From Streptomyces formicae (lineage in GTDB: Bacteria; Actinomycetota; Actinomycetes; Streptomycetales; Streptomycetaceae), in the NCBI RefSeq assembly GCF_022647665.1, contig NZ_CP071872.1, positions 3,782,001 through 3,846,000 on the forward strand: DNA of 64,000 nt. Reading direction: 5' to 3'. The notes beneath the pieces are model-generated. The model had not been told where the DNA came from. It did not search any database and was given only the letters and a program-made list of their open reading frames with translations. The position numbers and the translations under genes were made by a program. This document shows positions 1 through 8,701 of this stretch, piece after piece. The first letter of the stretch is position 1, and every line of letters starts with the position of its first letter.

Positions 1-144
1 CACTGGGCGCTGGCACAGGACAACGCCGAACGCCTGGCGTACGGAGAGTCGGCCGACGTGCGCTATGCGGGTGCCGTTGCTGATGCGGAACTCGCGTTCG
101 CGCTGCTGGAGAACGGACTGCGGGACCTGACCTCGCAGCGGTGA
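1..144 (+). CDS. C-terminal end of an unidentified protein (cut by window start)
   Basis: An open frame runs from the first base to a TGA, giving 47 residues that end in LENGLRDLTSQR. The stretch is Ala/Glu-rich and looks helical. The codon usage is typical of the window, so it is probably real coding sequence, but too little is present to name a family. It lies upstream of and in the same direction as the FAD/NAD(P)-binding protein, with about 136 bases between them. Confidence 0.5.
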   Translation, partial: HWALAQDNAERLAYGESADVRYAGAVADAELAFALLENGLRDLTSQR

Positions 145-280
145 CTCCAGGTGCACGAGCACCGAGCGTCCGGCCGCCTCGGGTGGCCGACCGGGAACGT
201 CGGAGCAGAATGGGAGGTGTCTCCGGGATTTTCCGCGGAGTTCGGATGGCATGGCCGCGGGCCGGCGGAAGGTGCACGGC

Positions 281-1762
281 ATGGGCCGCATGCGCGATAT
301 CGCGGTGGTCGGGGGCGGCGGGGGAGCGGTGTGTCTGCTGGACGCGCTGTCGCAGACGTCCGGGCCGCCGACCGCTGTCACCGTCTTCGAGCCGTCCGAC
401 CGCCTGTGGCGCGGCCGCCCCTATCAGCGGGATGCCGACTGCATTCTGGTGAATCTGCCTTCGCGTGCCATGTCGGTCAGCGCCGGGGACCGTGGCCACT
501 TCGACCGCTGGCTCTCCCGCGGCCACCGGCGACAGACCGCTGAAACCGCGGACGCCGACGCCTTCAACGCCGCGGCCTTCCCTCCTCGCGCACTGTTCGG
601 CGACTATCTGGAGACGGTGGCGCACCACAGCGTGGTCCGGCTCAGGGAGCGTGGCTGGAGGGTCCGCCTCGTACGCGAACGTGTCGTCCAGGCCGCACCG
701 CGGGCCGGCGGTGCCACGCTGACCACGGAGCGCGGCGCACGGCACCCGGCGGACCGGGTGGTCCTGTGCATGGGAGCAGGCACGCCCCACGACGGATTCC
801 GTCTGCACGGACCGGAACCGGGATTCATCCCCGACCCCTACCCGGTATCGAAAGCCCTGGCAGGAATCGACGCACACGACACCGTCGCCGTCCTCGGCAC
901 GGGACTGACCGCGGCTGACGTGGTCCTCTCCCTGCACGCCGGCGGACATCGAGGACCCGTCTTCCTGCTGTCCCGGCACGGGGTACTGCCCGCGGTCCGC
1001 CAGCGGCCGATCGCCCACACCATGCGGCACTTCACCCCCGACCACTTCCACGCCCTGAGCCGTCAGGGTGAGGTCGGCTTCACCGACGTCGTTCAGGTGC
1101 TGCGCGACGAACTCGCCTCCGCCGGTCAGCACCCGGCCGAGCTCGAGACCGAATTCGCCCTGCTTCACGAGGACCCCGCTCGCCGACTACGACGTCAGCT
1201 GGACCTGGTCGATTCGCAGAGCCTCGGACTGCGCATCCTGCAGCACACCCTGCCCGTCGCCGTCGACGTCTGGCCGCTGATGCCGCACCGGGACCGCACC
1301 GAACTCCTGCGCCACCACTATCGCGCCATCCACTCCCTGTGCTGCCCGATGCCGCCCACCACCGCCGCCCGCCTGCTGGCGATGAGTGATTCGGGTCAAC
1401 TCCGTATCCTGGGAGGGCTGCACGACGTCAGCCGCACCCACCAGGGATTCATCGCCGTCACGGACAGCCGACAGGTCCACGCCGACACGGTGGTCAACGC
1501 CACGTCCGTCGCGCCGCACCGGGTACCCGCGGCGGCCGCGCCCCTGGTGGATTCCTTGATCACGGCATCCGTCGCGTCGGTGCACCCGCACGGCGGTCTC
1601 CGCGTGGCGCGCGAGACCAGCCAGTTCATCGTCAACGGCAGGACGCAGGAGTGCTTTTACGCACTCGGTGACGTGACCTTCGGTTCCCTGTTCATCACCG
1701 CGGCGATGCCCGTCATCGTGAAGCTCGCACAGGAGATTTCCCGCGAGGTGACCAGGCCATGA
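281..1762 (+). CDS. FAD/NAD(P)-binding protein (NAD_binding_9 type)
   Basis: A 493-residue protein that opens with a dinucleotide-binding loop (IAVVGGGGGAV) within 20 residues of the start, followed by FEPSD at the end of the second strand. A second nucleotide-binding segment, VAVLGTGLTAADVVLS, lies near residue 200, and the C-terminal YALGDVTFG resembles the FAD-contacting GD motif of flavoprotein oxidoreductases. The architecture matches the FAD/NAD(P)-binding proteins of the NAD_binding_9 group, whose substrates are mostly unknown. I chose the ATG at 281 because GGAAGG sits 8 bases upstream and the nucleotide-binding fold follows directly; upstream in-frame starts would add Arg-rich sequence unlike the family. 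No signal peptide or membrane segment is visible. It is monocistronic here. The substrate is not inferable. Confidence 0.8.
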   Translation: MGRMRDIAVVGGGGGAVCLLDALSQTSGPPTAVTVFEPSDRLWRGRPYQRDADCILVNLPSRAMSVSAGDRGHFDRWLSRGHRRQTAETADADAFNAAAFPPRALFGDYLETVAHHSVVRLRERGWRVRLVRERVVQAAPRAGGATLTTERGARHPADRVVLCMGAGTPHDGFRLHGPEPGFIPDPYPVSKALAGIDAHDTVAVLGTGLTAADVVLSLHAGGHRGPVFLLSRHGVLPAVRQRPIAHTMRHFTPDHFHALSRQGEVGFTDVVQVLRDELASAGQHPAELETEFALLHEDPARRLRRQLDLVDSQSLGLRILQHTLPVAVDVWPLMPHRDRTELLRHHYRAIHSLCCPMPPTTAARLLAMSDSGQLRILGGLHDVSRTHQGFIAVTDSRQVHADTVVNATSVAPHRVPAAAAPLVDSLITASVASVHPHGGLRVARETSQFIVNGRTQECFYALGDVTFGSLFITAAMPVIVKLAQEISREVTRP

Positions 1763-1831
1763 CGCCAGCCATGACGGCAGCGGGCCTCCTGCACGGTCTC
1801 GGCGGGTCCGGACGGCTTCGCCTTCCTGGCT

Positions 1832-2602
1832 CTACGAGTCGGTGGGCCGCGGCAGCAGCGTGCCGTCGACGTACAGGTCCACGTGCTCGTTGTAGAACGC
1901 GACCATGCCCGCGATGCGGTCGACGTGGATCGTGGGGAAGTCGTACGCCCAGGCGATGTCCTCGTGGGTGGCGACGTCGCTGTCGAACGACCAGTAGCCG
2001 CTCGTCGTCCCCTTGTACGGGCAGCCGGTCACCGTGTCGGTATGGCGCAGCCGGGTCCAGTCGACGTGCATGCGGTCGAGGTAGTAGCGGGTCGGCAGGC
2101 CGGTCTCGAACAGCTTCACGCAGTACGGCGCGTCCGCCAGCACGACCCCGTCCAGCTCCACGCGGACGCTGCTGGAGGAGCGCAGCGCGTCCACCCGGGA
2201 GTAGGGACTCCTCGGGTGGACGAAGACCGGCTCGTCCTCCTCGAACCACGCGTCCAGCGCCTCCCACTCGAAGCGGACGGTGCCGAGCAGACGCTCCGGG
2301 GCGCCCTCGGCCCAGGCCCACGCCGCACCCTCGCGCACCTCGGATCCGACGTGCAGGGAGTGGCGCCGCGCGGGGCCGGCGCCCAGCGGTTCGGTGTGGC
2401 CGTCGTCGGTCAGCACGCCCTCGACCAAGTCTTCGACCGGGATGCTGAACTGGGGATACGGGGGCCACTCCCACACGTACAGGGCGCGCCGGGTGTCGAA
2501 GACGACGCGGCCTTCGATCAGCCCCCGGATGCGCCGCGGCACGGGCTCGACGTGCCCGACCGGAACGATCAGGCTCGGGTGCATCACGCTCTCGTCAGCC
2601 AT
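1832..2602 (-). CDS. DUF427 domain-containing protein (two copies of the domain)
   Basis: A 256-residue cytoplasmic protein. The first half carries LIEGRVVFDTRRALYVWEW and the second half repeats the theme with VELDGVVLADAPYCVKLFE, ending with YKGTTSGYWSF and IAWAYDFP, which are hallmarks of the DUF427 fold. Two domains in tandem is a common arrangement in actinobacteria. No enzymatic role is established for the family. It is divergent from the dienelactone hydrolase-like gene, and the 190-base gap between them should hold both promoters; a palindrome, AGCGATCGCT, lies at 2725-2734. Confidence 0.85.
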   Translation of the reverse strand: MADESVMHPSLIVPVGHVEPVPRRIRGLIEGRVVFDTRRALYVWEWPPYPQFSIPVEDLVEGVLTDDGHTEPLGAGPARRHSLHVGSEVREGAAWAWAEGAPERLLGTVRFEWEALDAWFEEDEPVFVHPRSPYSRVDALRSSSSVRVELDGVVLADAPYCVKLFETGLPTRYYLDRMHVDWTRLRHTDTVTGCPYKGTTSGYWSFDSDVATHEDIAWAYDFPTIHVDRIAGMVAFYNEHVDLYVDGTLLPRPTDS

Positions 2603-2724
2603 CGGCGGTTACCTCGGTTCACTCGTTCCACGCGCGCCCCCACGCCCGCGGCATCTCCGGCGCGCCCGTTGAGAACGGCCACCCCTGCCCGGAATTGGGA
2701 CTCTCGCCATTTGTCCGGAATGCT

Positions 2725-2734
2725 AGCGATCGCT
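2725..2734. promoter_or_regulatory. 10-bp palindrome in a divergent promoter region
   Basis: The perfect palindrome AGCGATCGCT lies between the divergently transcribed DUF427 and dienelactone hydrolase-like genes. A 10-bp palindrome can occur by chance in GC-rich DNA, so its role as an operator is only a guess. Confidence 0.25.
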
Positions 2735-2791
2735 GAGATCGGCACTCTCCATTGGCTTGGTGAAGGGTGCCCCACGAGAAGGAGAACGGTC

Positions 2792-3547
2792 ATGCCCGCC
2801 GTGCGCGGAACCTCCGTGGACATCCCCACCCAGGACGGCACCGCCGACGCCTACCTGACCCATCCCGACGACAGCGGCCCGCACCCCGCGGTCCTGCTCT
2901 ACATGGACGCCTTCGGGCTGCGCCCCCAGCTGAGGAAGATGGCAGACCGCCTCGCCTCGGCCGGATACACCGTCCTGGTCCCCAACGTCTTCTACCGCCA
3001 CGGCAGGGCCCCCGTGGTCGAACTGCCCGACTTCATCGATCCGGGCCGGCGCCCTGAGCTGTTCGAAGCTCTCGGCCCGATCATGCAGGCCCTCACCCCG
3101 GAGTCGGCCATGCGCGACGCGGACGCCTACCTCTCCCATCTGGCCGCCTCACCCCTGGCCAACGACGGACCGGTCGGTCTCACCGGCTACTGCATGGGCG
3201 CCGGCCTGGCGCTGCGCACAGCCGGAACCTACCCGCAGCAGGTCGCGGCCGCGGCCGGCTTCCACGGCGGGCGCCTGGTCACCGATGCCGCGGACAGCCC
3301 GCACCTGCTCGCCGACCGCATCACGGCGGAGCTGTACTTCGGGCACGCGGACCAGGACCCGTCCATGACCGCCGACCAGATCGCCCTCCTCGAAAGGACC
3401 CTCACCGCAGCGGGCGTCAGGTATCACAGCGAGGTCTACCGCGGCGCACACCACGGCTTCACCCAGGCGGACACCGCCGCTTACGACGCCAAGGCGGAGG
3501 AACGCCACTGGGCGGCGCTGCTGTCCCTGCTGAGCCGGACACTCTGA
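2792..3547 (+). CDS. Dienelactone hydrolase-family alpha/beta hydrolase
   Basis: A 251-residue alpha/beta hydrolase. GLTGYCMGAGLAL near residue 132 is the G-x-C-x-G nucleophile elbow, where dienelactone hydrolases use cysteine instead of serine; HADQDPSM supplies the acid and YRGAHHGF the catalytic histidine close to the C terminus. The N-terminal DAYLTHPDD and YMDAFGL segments match the DLH fold. The ATG at 2792 is preceded by GAGAAGGAG about 8 bases upstream. Family members open lactone rings in chloroaromatic degradation, but many actinobacterial copies have unknown physiological substrates, and no aromatic-degradation genes lie next to it. No signal peptide. Confidence 0.85.
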   Translation: MPAVRGTSVDIPTQDGTADAYLTHPDDSGPHPAVLLYMDAFGLRPQLRKMADRLASAGYTVLVPNVFYRHGRAPVVELPDFIDPGRRPELFEALGPIMQALTPESAMRDADAYLSHLAASPLANDGPVGLTGYCMGAGLALRTAGTYPQQVAAAAGFHGGRLVTDAADSPHLLADRITAELYFGHADQDPSMTADQIALLERTLTAAGVRYHSEVYRGAHHGFTQADTAAYDAKAEERHWAALLSLLSRTL

Positions 3548-3616
3548 CCCCGGCTTGTCGCCGGCACCACGCACCGCTCCTCGTTCCGTGCCGCGTGCAG
3601 GACCCTGATCTTTCCG

Positions 3617-4762
3617 TCAGCGGCACCGGCGGGCGTTGAGGCGGGCGGCCTGGCGCGTCAGGTGGTCGCGCTCGGCGAGGTTGGGGGCCTTGTGGGCCGC
3701 CTCGGCGTACAGCCGTGCCGCCGTCGCCAGGTCGCCGTCGCGCTCGTGGAGGTACGCCGCCACCGCGACGTGGCGGGGCACTGAGTCGTCCAGTGCCGCG
3801 AGCGCCGCCAGGCCGGCGCGCGGTCCGTCGGCCTCGCCGACGGCCACCGCGCGGTTGAGCCGGACGACCGGACTGTCGGTGAGGCGTGCGAGCTCGTCGT
3901 ACCATTCGACGATCTGCACCCAGTCGGTCTCCTCGGTGGTGGGCGCGTCGGCGTGGAGTGCCGCGATGGCAGCCTGGGTCTGGAACTCACCCAGCCGGTC
4001 GCGGGCGAGAGCCGCCTGCAGGATCGCGACGCCCTCGGCGATCGACTCGGTGTCCCACCGCGCGCGGTCCTGCTCGGCGAGCGGCACCAGGCTGCCGTCG
4101 GGCGCGGTCCGGGCCGCGCGCCGGGCGTGGTGGAGCAGCATGAGGGCGAGCAGCCCCGCCACCTCGGGATGGTCGATCGCGGCCGCGACCTGCCGGGTGA
4201 GCCGGATGGCCTCGGCGGCGAGGTCGACGTCGCCGGAGTAGCCCTCGTTGAAGACGAGGTAGAGGACGCGCAGCACGGTGGCGACGTCGCCGGGCTGGTC
4301 GAACCGCACGCCGGAGACGGTGCGCTTGGCCCGGCTGATGCGCTGAGCCATGGTCGCCTCGGGCACCAGGTAGGCCTGGGCGATCTGGCGGGTGGTCAGC
4401 CCGCCGACGGCGCGCAGCGTGAGCGCGACCGCGGACGGCGGCGTCAGCGACGGGTGGGCGCACAGGAAGTAGAGCTGGAGCGTGTCGTCGACCGCGGGCC
4501 CGGGCCCGGGCGCCGGCTCCTCGTCGGCGAGGTCCTCACGCCGGCGGCGGGCGGCGTCCGCCCGGGTCGCGTCGAGGAACTTGCGCCAGGCCACGGTGAC
4601 CAGCCAGCCCTTCGGGTCCCGCGGAGGGTCGGCCGGCCAGACGCGGACCGCCTCGACCAGCGCGTCCTGCACGGCGTCCTCGGCCGCCGCGAAGTCGGCT
4701 CCGCGGCGGACGAGGACGGCGAGCACGCCCGGCGTGAGGCTCCTCAGCAGGGCCTCGTTCAT
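3617..4762 (-). CDS. ECF-like RNA polymerase sigma factor with DUF6596-type C-terminal region
   Basis: A 381-residue sigma factor. Region 2 includes FAAAEDAVQDALVEAVRVWP and the DNA-melting segment GWLVTVAWRKFLDATR; region 4 includes GGLTTRQIAQAYLVPEATMAQRISRAKR, a helix-turn-helix. The remaining 200 residues are an alpha-helical TPR-like extension seen in the ECF group that is genetically paired with YCII proteins. The chosen ATG overlaps the stop of the upstream YCII gene by one base (TGATG), so the two are translationally coupled. No anti-sigma factor is adjacent, as is usual for this group, in which the YCII partner or the C-terminal extension is thought to matter for regulation. The targets cannot be read from the window. 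Confidence 0.88.
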   Translation of the reverse strand: MNEALLRSLTPGVLAVLVRRGADFAAAEDAVQDALVEAVRVWPADPPRDPKGWLVTVAWRKFLDATRADAARRRREDLADEEPAPGPGPAVDDTLQLYFLCAHPSLTPPSAVALTLRAVGGLTTRQIAQAYLVPEATMAQRISRAKRTVSGVRFDQPGDVATVLRVLYLVFNEGYSGDVDLAAEAIRLTRQVAAAIDHPEVAGLLALMLLHHARRAARTAPDGSLVPLAEQDRARWDTESIAEGVAILQAALARDRLGEFQTQAAIAALHADAPTTEETDWVQIVEWYDELARLTDSPVVRLNRAVAVGEADGPRAGLAALAALDDSVPRHVAVAAYLHERDGDLATAARLYAEAAHKAPNLAERDHLTRQAARLNARRCR

Positions 4763-5175
4763 CAATGGCACTCGGTGATGGTGGGCGTCGCGGTCAGGAA
4801 CGGGCGCAGCTCCAGCCACTCGTGGATCGGCCTGCCGCCCGCCCCGGGGGCGGCCGACAGCTCTCCGGCCAGCTCGACGGCGCGCTCGTAGCTGTCGACG
4901 TCGATCACCATCCAGCCGGCGATGAGGTCCTTCGTCTCGGCGAACGGGCCGTCGGTGACCGGCGGGCGACCCTCGCCGTCGTACCGGACGAACGTCCCCT
5001 CGGGGGCGAGCGCCTGGCCGTCGACGAATTCGCCGGTCTTCTCGAGCCGGGCCGCGAAGTCGCTCATGTACTGGACGTGAGCCGAGATCTCCTCCGGCGT
5101 CCACTGGTCCATGGGGACGTCGTTGACCGCAGCCGGGGCACCGCGGTAGTGCTTCAGCAGCAAGTACTTGGCCAT
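4762..5175 (-). CDS. YCII domain protein coupled to the sigma factor
   Basis: A 137-residue protein starting MAKYLLLKHYRG, with the family features VTDGPFAETKDLIAGWMVIDVDSYERAVELA and a C-terminal PIHEWLELRPF. This is the DGPF/YCII (ferredoxin-like dimeric alpha-beta barrel) family. Its stop overlaps the start of the sigma gene, and this gene order is widespread in actinobacteria. In the wider family a conserved Asp/His pair has been suggested to act in an enzyme-like role, but for sigma-linked copies the function is undetermined. It is the first gene of a two-gene operon; AGGAG lies just before its ATG. Confidence 0.88.
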   Translation of the reverse strand: MAKYLLLKHYRGAPAAVNDVPMDQWTPEEISAHVQYMSDFAARLEKTGEFVDGQALAPEGTFVRYDGEGRPPVTDGPFAETKDLIAGWMVIDVDSYERAVELAGELSAAPGAGGRPIHEWLELRPFLTATPTITECH

Positions 5176-5360
5176 CGTGGTTCTCCTCGGTACTGGTGCG
5201 ACCCATTGTGGTCGCGTTCACTACGAGGACGGAGCCGGTCATGGGTTCTCGACATCGCCGCCCGATTTCTTTTCGGCTCCAGCGGGCGCCGGTGAAGTCC
5301 ATGCCGCCCTTGCCCCGGTGACGGCGGTCGACGAAGGTTTGTCAGGTGCTGGGCGGTTTG

Positions 5361-6353
5361 TCAGGTGCTGGGCGGCGGTCGGTCGTGGCCGTTCTCCTTC
5401 CTCTTGAGCTTCTTTTCCTTCGTGTCTTCGAGTTCCCGGACTTCCCAGGGTCCTGAGACGACCGCCGGTACCTCACCGGAGATCACGGAGGACAGCGGGC
5501 GGCCGTCCTTGTCGTAGACGGTCGCGATGTCTGTCAGCTGCCAGTAGAGGTTCATCTCGGGGTACTCGCCGAGGTTGTGGCAGGAGCTGGATACGAAGGA
5601 ACTCGTCTGGGTGGACACGGTGAGTTGCTGGCTGGTGGTGGACGATTCGCTCAGGGAGGCGGAGATTGACGCGCTGAACGGGCCCCATCCGGCGCTGGCA
5701 CTCACGCCGACGGACGCGTTGGTGGTCTCGGACTCCGAGCTGCTGTCCTGCATGCCCTGGGTGACGGTGTAGCTGACGATCCTGGACTCGCCCGGCGCGA
5801 GGCTGTAGGACTCTCCCGTGCAGTGCCAGAACTGTTCGCGGGTGACTGCCGCGCCCAGTCCGGCCTGCTCGCCGTTTCCCGTGTTCACCGGGGTGCGGAC
5901 CGTGGTGCCGTGCTGGACGAGACCGGTGGCCACCAGGACGCTGGGGCCGTCCTGCGGAATGAGCATGTCCGCGCTGGGCTCGGGGATCGGCCCGATGTCG
6001 TTGGGGTCCAGCAGGTCGAACCCGGAGAAGGTGAGGGTGCTCTTCCCCCGCAGGTTCTGCAGGACGGCGGCGAAGGCGCCGGAGTAGTGGGATTTGGCCA
6101 CCCAGTAGCTGTAGGCCCAACAGTCGCTGGTGATCACGATGTTGCCGCCGTTGGCGTCCAGGGTGATGCCGGGCAGGCCCGCGACCCAGTTCCCGCGGTC
6201 GTCGCGCCCGCACAGGTTGCCGGACTGGTCGACGTAGAAGAGGTCGAGAGGGATCGAGGTGTCGTTGATGACGAGGATGGCGGCGGTGGATTCCTTGGGG
6301 GGCGAGACGAGAGTCCCGTTGAGGGCCGTCTGGTAGATCTCGTTCATTCGCAT
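5361..6353 (-). CDS. Putative beta-pore-forming-like protein A (Ser/Thr-rich amphipathic hairpin)
   Basis: A 330-residue protein with no signal peptide. Residues 1-110 look like a beta-sandwich (ILVINDTSIPLDLFYVD, then SYWVAKSHYSGAFAAV), loosely reminiscent of VHL-type beta domains. Residues 203-256 are extremely Ser/Thr-rich with alternating polarity (SVGVSASAGWGPFSASISAS), folding naturally into a long beta-hairpin whose turn is GWGPF at 222-226. This pattern is what insertion hairpins of aerolysin/ETX-MTX2-type toxins look like; that assignment is inference from pattern, not a family match. The C terminus is Lys-rich and charged. The protein is a paralogue of the gene at 7610-8581, sharing MRMN, GTLVS, SGAFAAV, FDLLDP/DLLDP and the whole hairpin. 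It is last in a four-gene cassette; its upstream neighbour is a propeller lectin-like protein. Confidence 0.6.
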   Translation of the reverse strand: MRMNEIYQTALNGTLVSPPKESTAAILVINDTSIPLDLFYVDQSGNLCGRDDRGNWVAGLPGITLDANGGNIVITSDCWAYSYWVAKSHYSGAFAAVLQNLRGKSTLTFSGFDLLDPNDIGPIPEPSADMLIPQDGPSVLVATGLVQHGTTVRTPVNTGNGEQAGLGAAVTREQFWHCTGESYSLAPGESRIVSYTVTQGMQDSSSESETTNASVGVSASAGWGPFSASISASLSESSTTSQQLTVSTQTSSFVSSSCHNLGEYPEMNLYWQLTDIATVYDKDGRPLSSVISGEVPAVVSGPWEVRELEDTKEKKLKRKENGHDRPPPST

Positions 6354-6419
6354 GGTGAGCTCCGATGGGGTTTTCCGCGTCGGCTGCCCCGCACCGGGGC
6401 ATCCCGCCGACCGGGGCTC

Positions 6420-7592
6420 CTAGAATTCGGGTTCATCGCTCAGGTAGTAGATGCGCGGACCGCGCTCTGTGTAGGCGAAGGCCAGCGGACCCTGGGTCGC
6501 CACCTTGGCAACGGGCGAAAGGTCGAGATCGGCGGTCAGGTCCCACCACAACCAGCTCAGTTCCGGTCCCCTCCACAGAGCGAGGTGGTTCTCCCCGGTC
6601 ACGAAGGACAGCCATGGGAGGGCGTCGTCAGGGGACAACGCGCATGCCACGGAGCTGTTGACGGCCGCCACCGGACGGGTTCCCTTGTCGGTCGAGTAGA
6701 TCTCCATGCTCGACCACCCGCCCCCGGTCCAGCGCAGCAGGAGCGGTCTGCCTTCCCTGCACCACTGGCCGACGCTCGGGAAGGCCCCGTCAGCCGTGGC
6801 AGCAGCCAGCGGACTTCCGTCCATGAGCTGTCTGGCACCCACCCCGGAGAGGTCTCTCCACGACCATCCGCTCGTGTCTCCGAAGCCCGCCAGTTCGATA
6901 AGATGGTTCTTGCTGTCCGCGTAGTAGACGCGCCGGGCGTCCTTGCCCCATCCCACGGCGGCCAACCCGCTGAGGAACGATGCGAAGCCGGGTGCCACGT
7001 AGTCGGTGAGATCGGTGGACTGGCCCGTTTTCCTTCCGAACTCCTCCACTTCTCTGATGTGGTTGTCGTCATCGAAGTAGTAGACGAAACGGCCTCTGTC
7101 GTTCTGCATCGCGGCCAGTGGACTGCTCGACGCGACCTTGGGGAGTTTGGGGTTGGTCCCGAGTTTCCAGCCGCCATCGAACAGCAGCACGGTGAGATTG
7201 CGGTTCTCGTCCACGTAGTAGACAGCCATCTTCCCGGATCCCAGCCGGTCCGCGGCCAGCGGACTGTTCCATGCGGCTGCGGGGGCGCCGATGCTGCTGG
7301 TGAAGTTGCGGTAATTCCAGTCGTTGCCGTTGGTGGCCAGTTCGACGACGGCGCCGGCCGTGTCCGCGTAATAGACGCGCAGGCTGTCCGATCCCCATCC
7401 GATGGCGGCGAAGCCGCTGGTCAGGGAAGGGAAGGGGGCGGGTTTGAGGTCGCCGGGTCCCACGACTGTCCCCGCGGCGATGGTGAGGTTGGTCCATCCG
7501 AACGAGCCGTCCGGTTCCCGGGCCACTTCGATGACGGCTGTGTAGCTTCCGCCTTTGGTCACGCCCATGGGTCGGACGCCTGTTGTCGCCAT
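6420..7592 (-). CDS. Beta-propeller lectin-like protein A
   Basis: A 390-residue protein built from six or seven repeats of about 50 residues, each with an aromatic strand: LRVYYADTAG, MAVYYVDENR, RFVYYFDDDN, RRVYYADSKN and a final RIYYLSDEPEF. The repeat spacing and the short closing strand at the C terminus fit the fucose-specific/PVL-like lectin beta-propellers, in which the ends join to close the ring. Two repeats near residues 270-350 are diverged. AGGAGGAG precedes the ATG by about 5 bases. No signal peptide or membrane segment is seen. The gene lies between two hairpin-protein paralogues with gaps of 17 and 66 bases, so co-transcription is likely. Sugar binding is inferred from the fold only; ligand residues cannot be assigned by eye. 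Confidence 0.68.
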   Translation of the reverse strand: MATTGVRPMGVTKGGSYTAVIEVAREPDGSFGWTNLTIAAGTVVGPGDLKPAPFPSLTSGFAAIGWGSDSLRVYYADTAGAVVELATNGNDWNYRNFTSSIGAPAAAWNSPLAADRLGSGKMAVYYVDENRNLTVLLFDGGWKLGTNPKLPKVASSSPLAAMQNDRGRFVYYFDDDNHIREVEEFGRKTGQSTDLTDYVAPGFASFLSGLAAVGWGKDARRVYYADSKNHLIELAGFGDTSGWSWRDLSGVGARQLMDGSPLAAATADGAFPSVGQWCREGRPLLLRWTGGGWSSMEIYSTDKGTRPVAAVNSSVACALSPDDALPWLSFVTGENHLALWRGPELSWLWWDLTADLDLSPVAKVATQGPLAFAYTERGPRIYYLSDEPEF

Positions 7593-7609
7593 GATCTCCT
7601 CCTGAGGTG

Positions 7610-8581
7610 CTAGGCCGGCTGGAGTTGTCCGGTAGTCGGCTGAACGGAGACGATCTCGGGTACGTCGTCCGGTATTTCGGCGCGTAGAAGGAGTGAGTCC
7701 GGCTTCTGGGCGGCCAGTTCGTCGACGTCGGACGTGCTCCAGACGACGGAGGGGCCCTTGGCGGAGATGACCGATGACAAGGGGGTCCCTGTCGCGTCGA
7801 ACACGGTGAGGACGTCCGTGAGCTGCCAGAACAGGCACATTTGCCCGTGGGCCGTCTCGTTGTCGTACTGAGTCGACGTGAAGGTCGTCGTCTGCGTGGA
7901 CACGGTCATCTGCTGGGTTCTGGTCGAGGACTGGCTCAAGGAGGCGTTGACAGAGGCGCTGAACGGCCCCCAGCCACCGCCGGCGCTCGCGCTGACCGAG
8001 GCCGTCACCGTCTTGCTGTCCGACGAGCTTGCCTGCATCCCCTGCGTCTGCGTGTAGTTGACGGACTTCGTCTCGCCCGCGGCGAGACTGTAGGACTCCG
8101 GCAGACGCTGCCAGAACTGCTCGCGGGTGACGAACCTGCCGTTCTGCAGCACTCCCGCCCCCACCAGGATCCTCGGCCCGTTCGGCGGGATGACCATGGA
8201 ACTGGTGGGCACGGGGATCTCTCCGATGTCGTCGGGATCCAGCAGGTCGCGGCCGGTGATGGTCACGGTGGCGTTGTCCTGACCGGCTCGCCAGACTGCC
8301 GCAAAGGCGCCGGAGTACCCGACTTTGGCCACGAAGTAGTAGGACTGATCGATGTTTGTCCAGGTGATGGTCGCTCCGGGGTCCAGGACCTGGCCCGGGT
8401 AACCGGGGGCCGGTTTGCGGGTCCGCCCGTGGAGGCCGTACAACAGGCCGTCGAGGCCGACCCAGTACACCAGCAGGTGCACCGGGGTGCCGTTGGTGAC
8501 CTTCATGTTCGTCCGGCTTCCCTTGTCCACGGACACGAGAGTCCCGCTGATGGCGTCCTGGTACGTGTCGTTCATGCGCAT
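7610..8581 (-). CDS. Putative beta-pore-forming-like protein B (paralogue of A)
   Basis: A 323-residue paralogue of the protein at 5361-6353. The N-terminal beta-rich half (NGTPVHLLVYWVGLDG, FVAKVGYSGAFAAV) and the linker DLLDPDDIGEIPVPTSS are conserved. Residues 184-236 form the Ser/Thr-rich segment with alternation, ASVSASAGGGWGPFSASVNA, and the same WGPF turn at 204-207. Paralogue A has an insertion of about 20 residues before the TREQFW motif that B lacks, and the C-terminal tails differ completely, acidic/hydrophobic here and Lys-rich in A. GAGGAGGC precedes the ATG. The WGPF tip of the hairpin would suit membrane contact, as in aerolysin-fold toxins, but this is inferred. No export signal is present. 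Confidence 0.6.
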   Translation of the reverse strand: MRMNDTYQDAISGTLVSVDKGSRTNMKVTNGTPVHLLVYWVGLDGLLYGLHGRTRKPAPGYPGQVLDPGATITWTNIDQSYYFVAKVGYSGAFAAVWRAGQDNATVTITGRDLLDPDDIGEIPVPTSSMVIPPNGPRILVGAGVLQNGRFVTREQFWQRLPESYSLAAGETKSVNYTQTQGMQASSSDSKTVTASVSASAGGGWGPFSASVNASLSQSSTRTQQMTVSTQTTTFTSTQYDNETAHGQMCLFWQLTDVLTVFDATGTPLSSVISAKGPSVVWSTSDVDELAAQKPDSLLLRAEIPDDVPEIVSVQPTTGQLQPA

Positions 8582-8701
8582 GGGGTGCCTCCTCTCTTCG
8601 TACGTCCGCTCAGCATGTGCCGCCCAGGAGAATCTGGCTGATGTTCCGTCACTCCGCTGACGGCGTCATCTGCTGGGCGGGCATGCCGACGGCCGGGGCA
8701 G

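Noticed and set aside
2792..3547. Dienelactone hydrolase-like gene as part of the aromatic pathway at 59-64 kb
   Set aside because: It is 56 kb away, and gentisate degradation does not need a dienelactone hydrolase.
5823..7613. A plus-strand open frame of almost 600 codons opposite the propeller and hairpin genes
   Set aside because: Compositionally it is a typical GC-rich shadow, lacks repeats or motifs, and spans two genes with clear repeats and Shine-Dalgarno sequences on the other strand.
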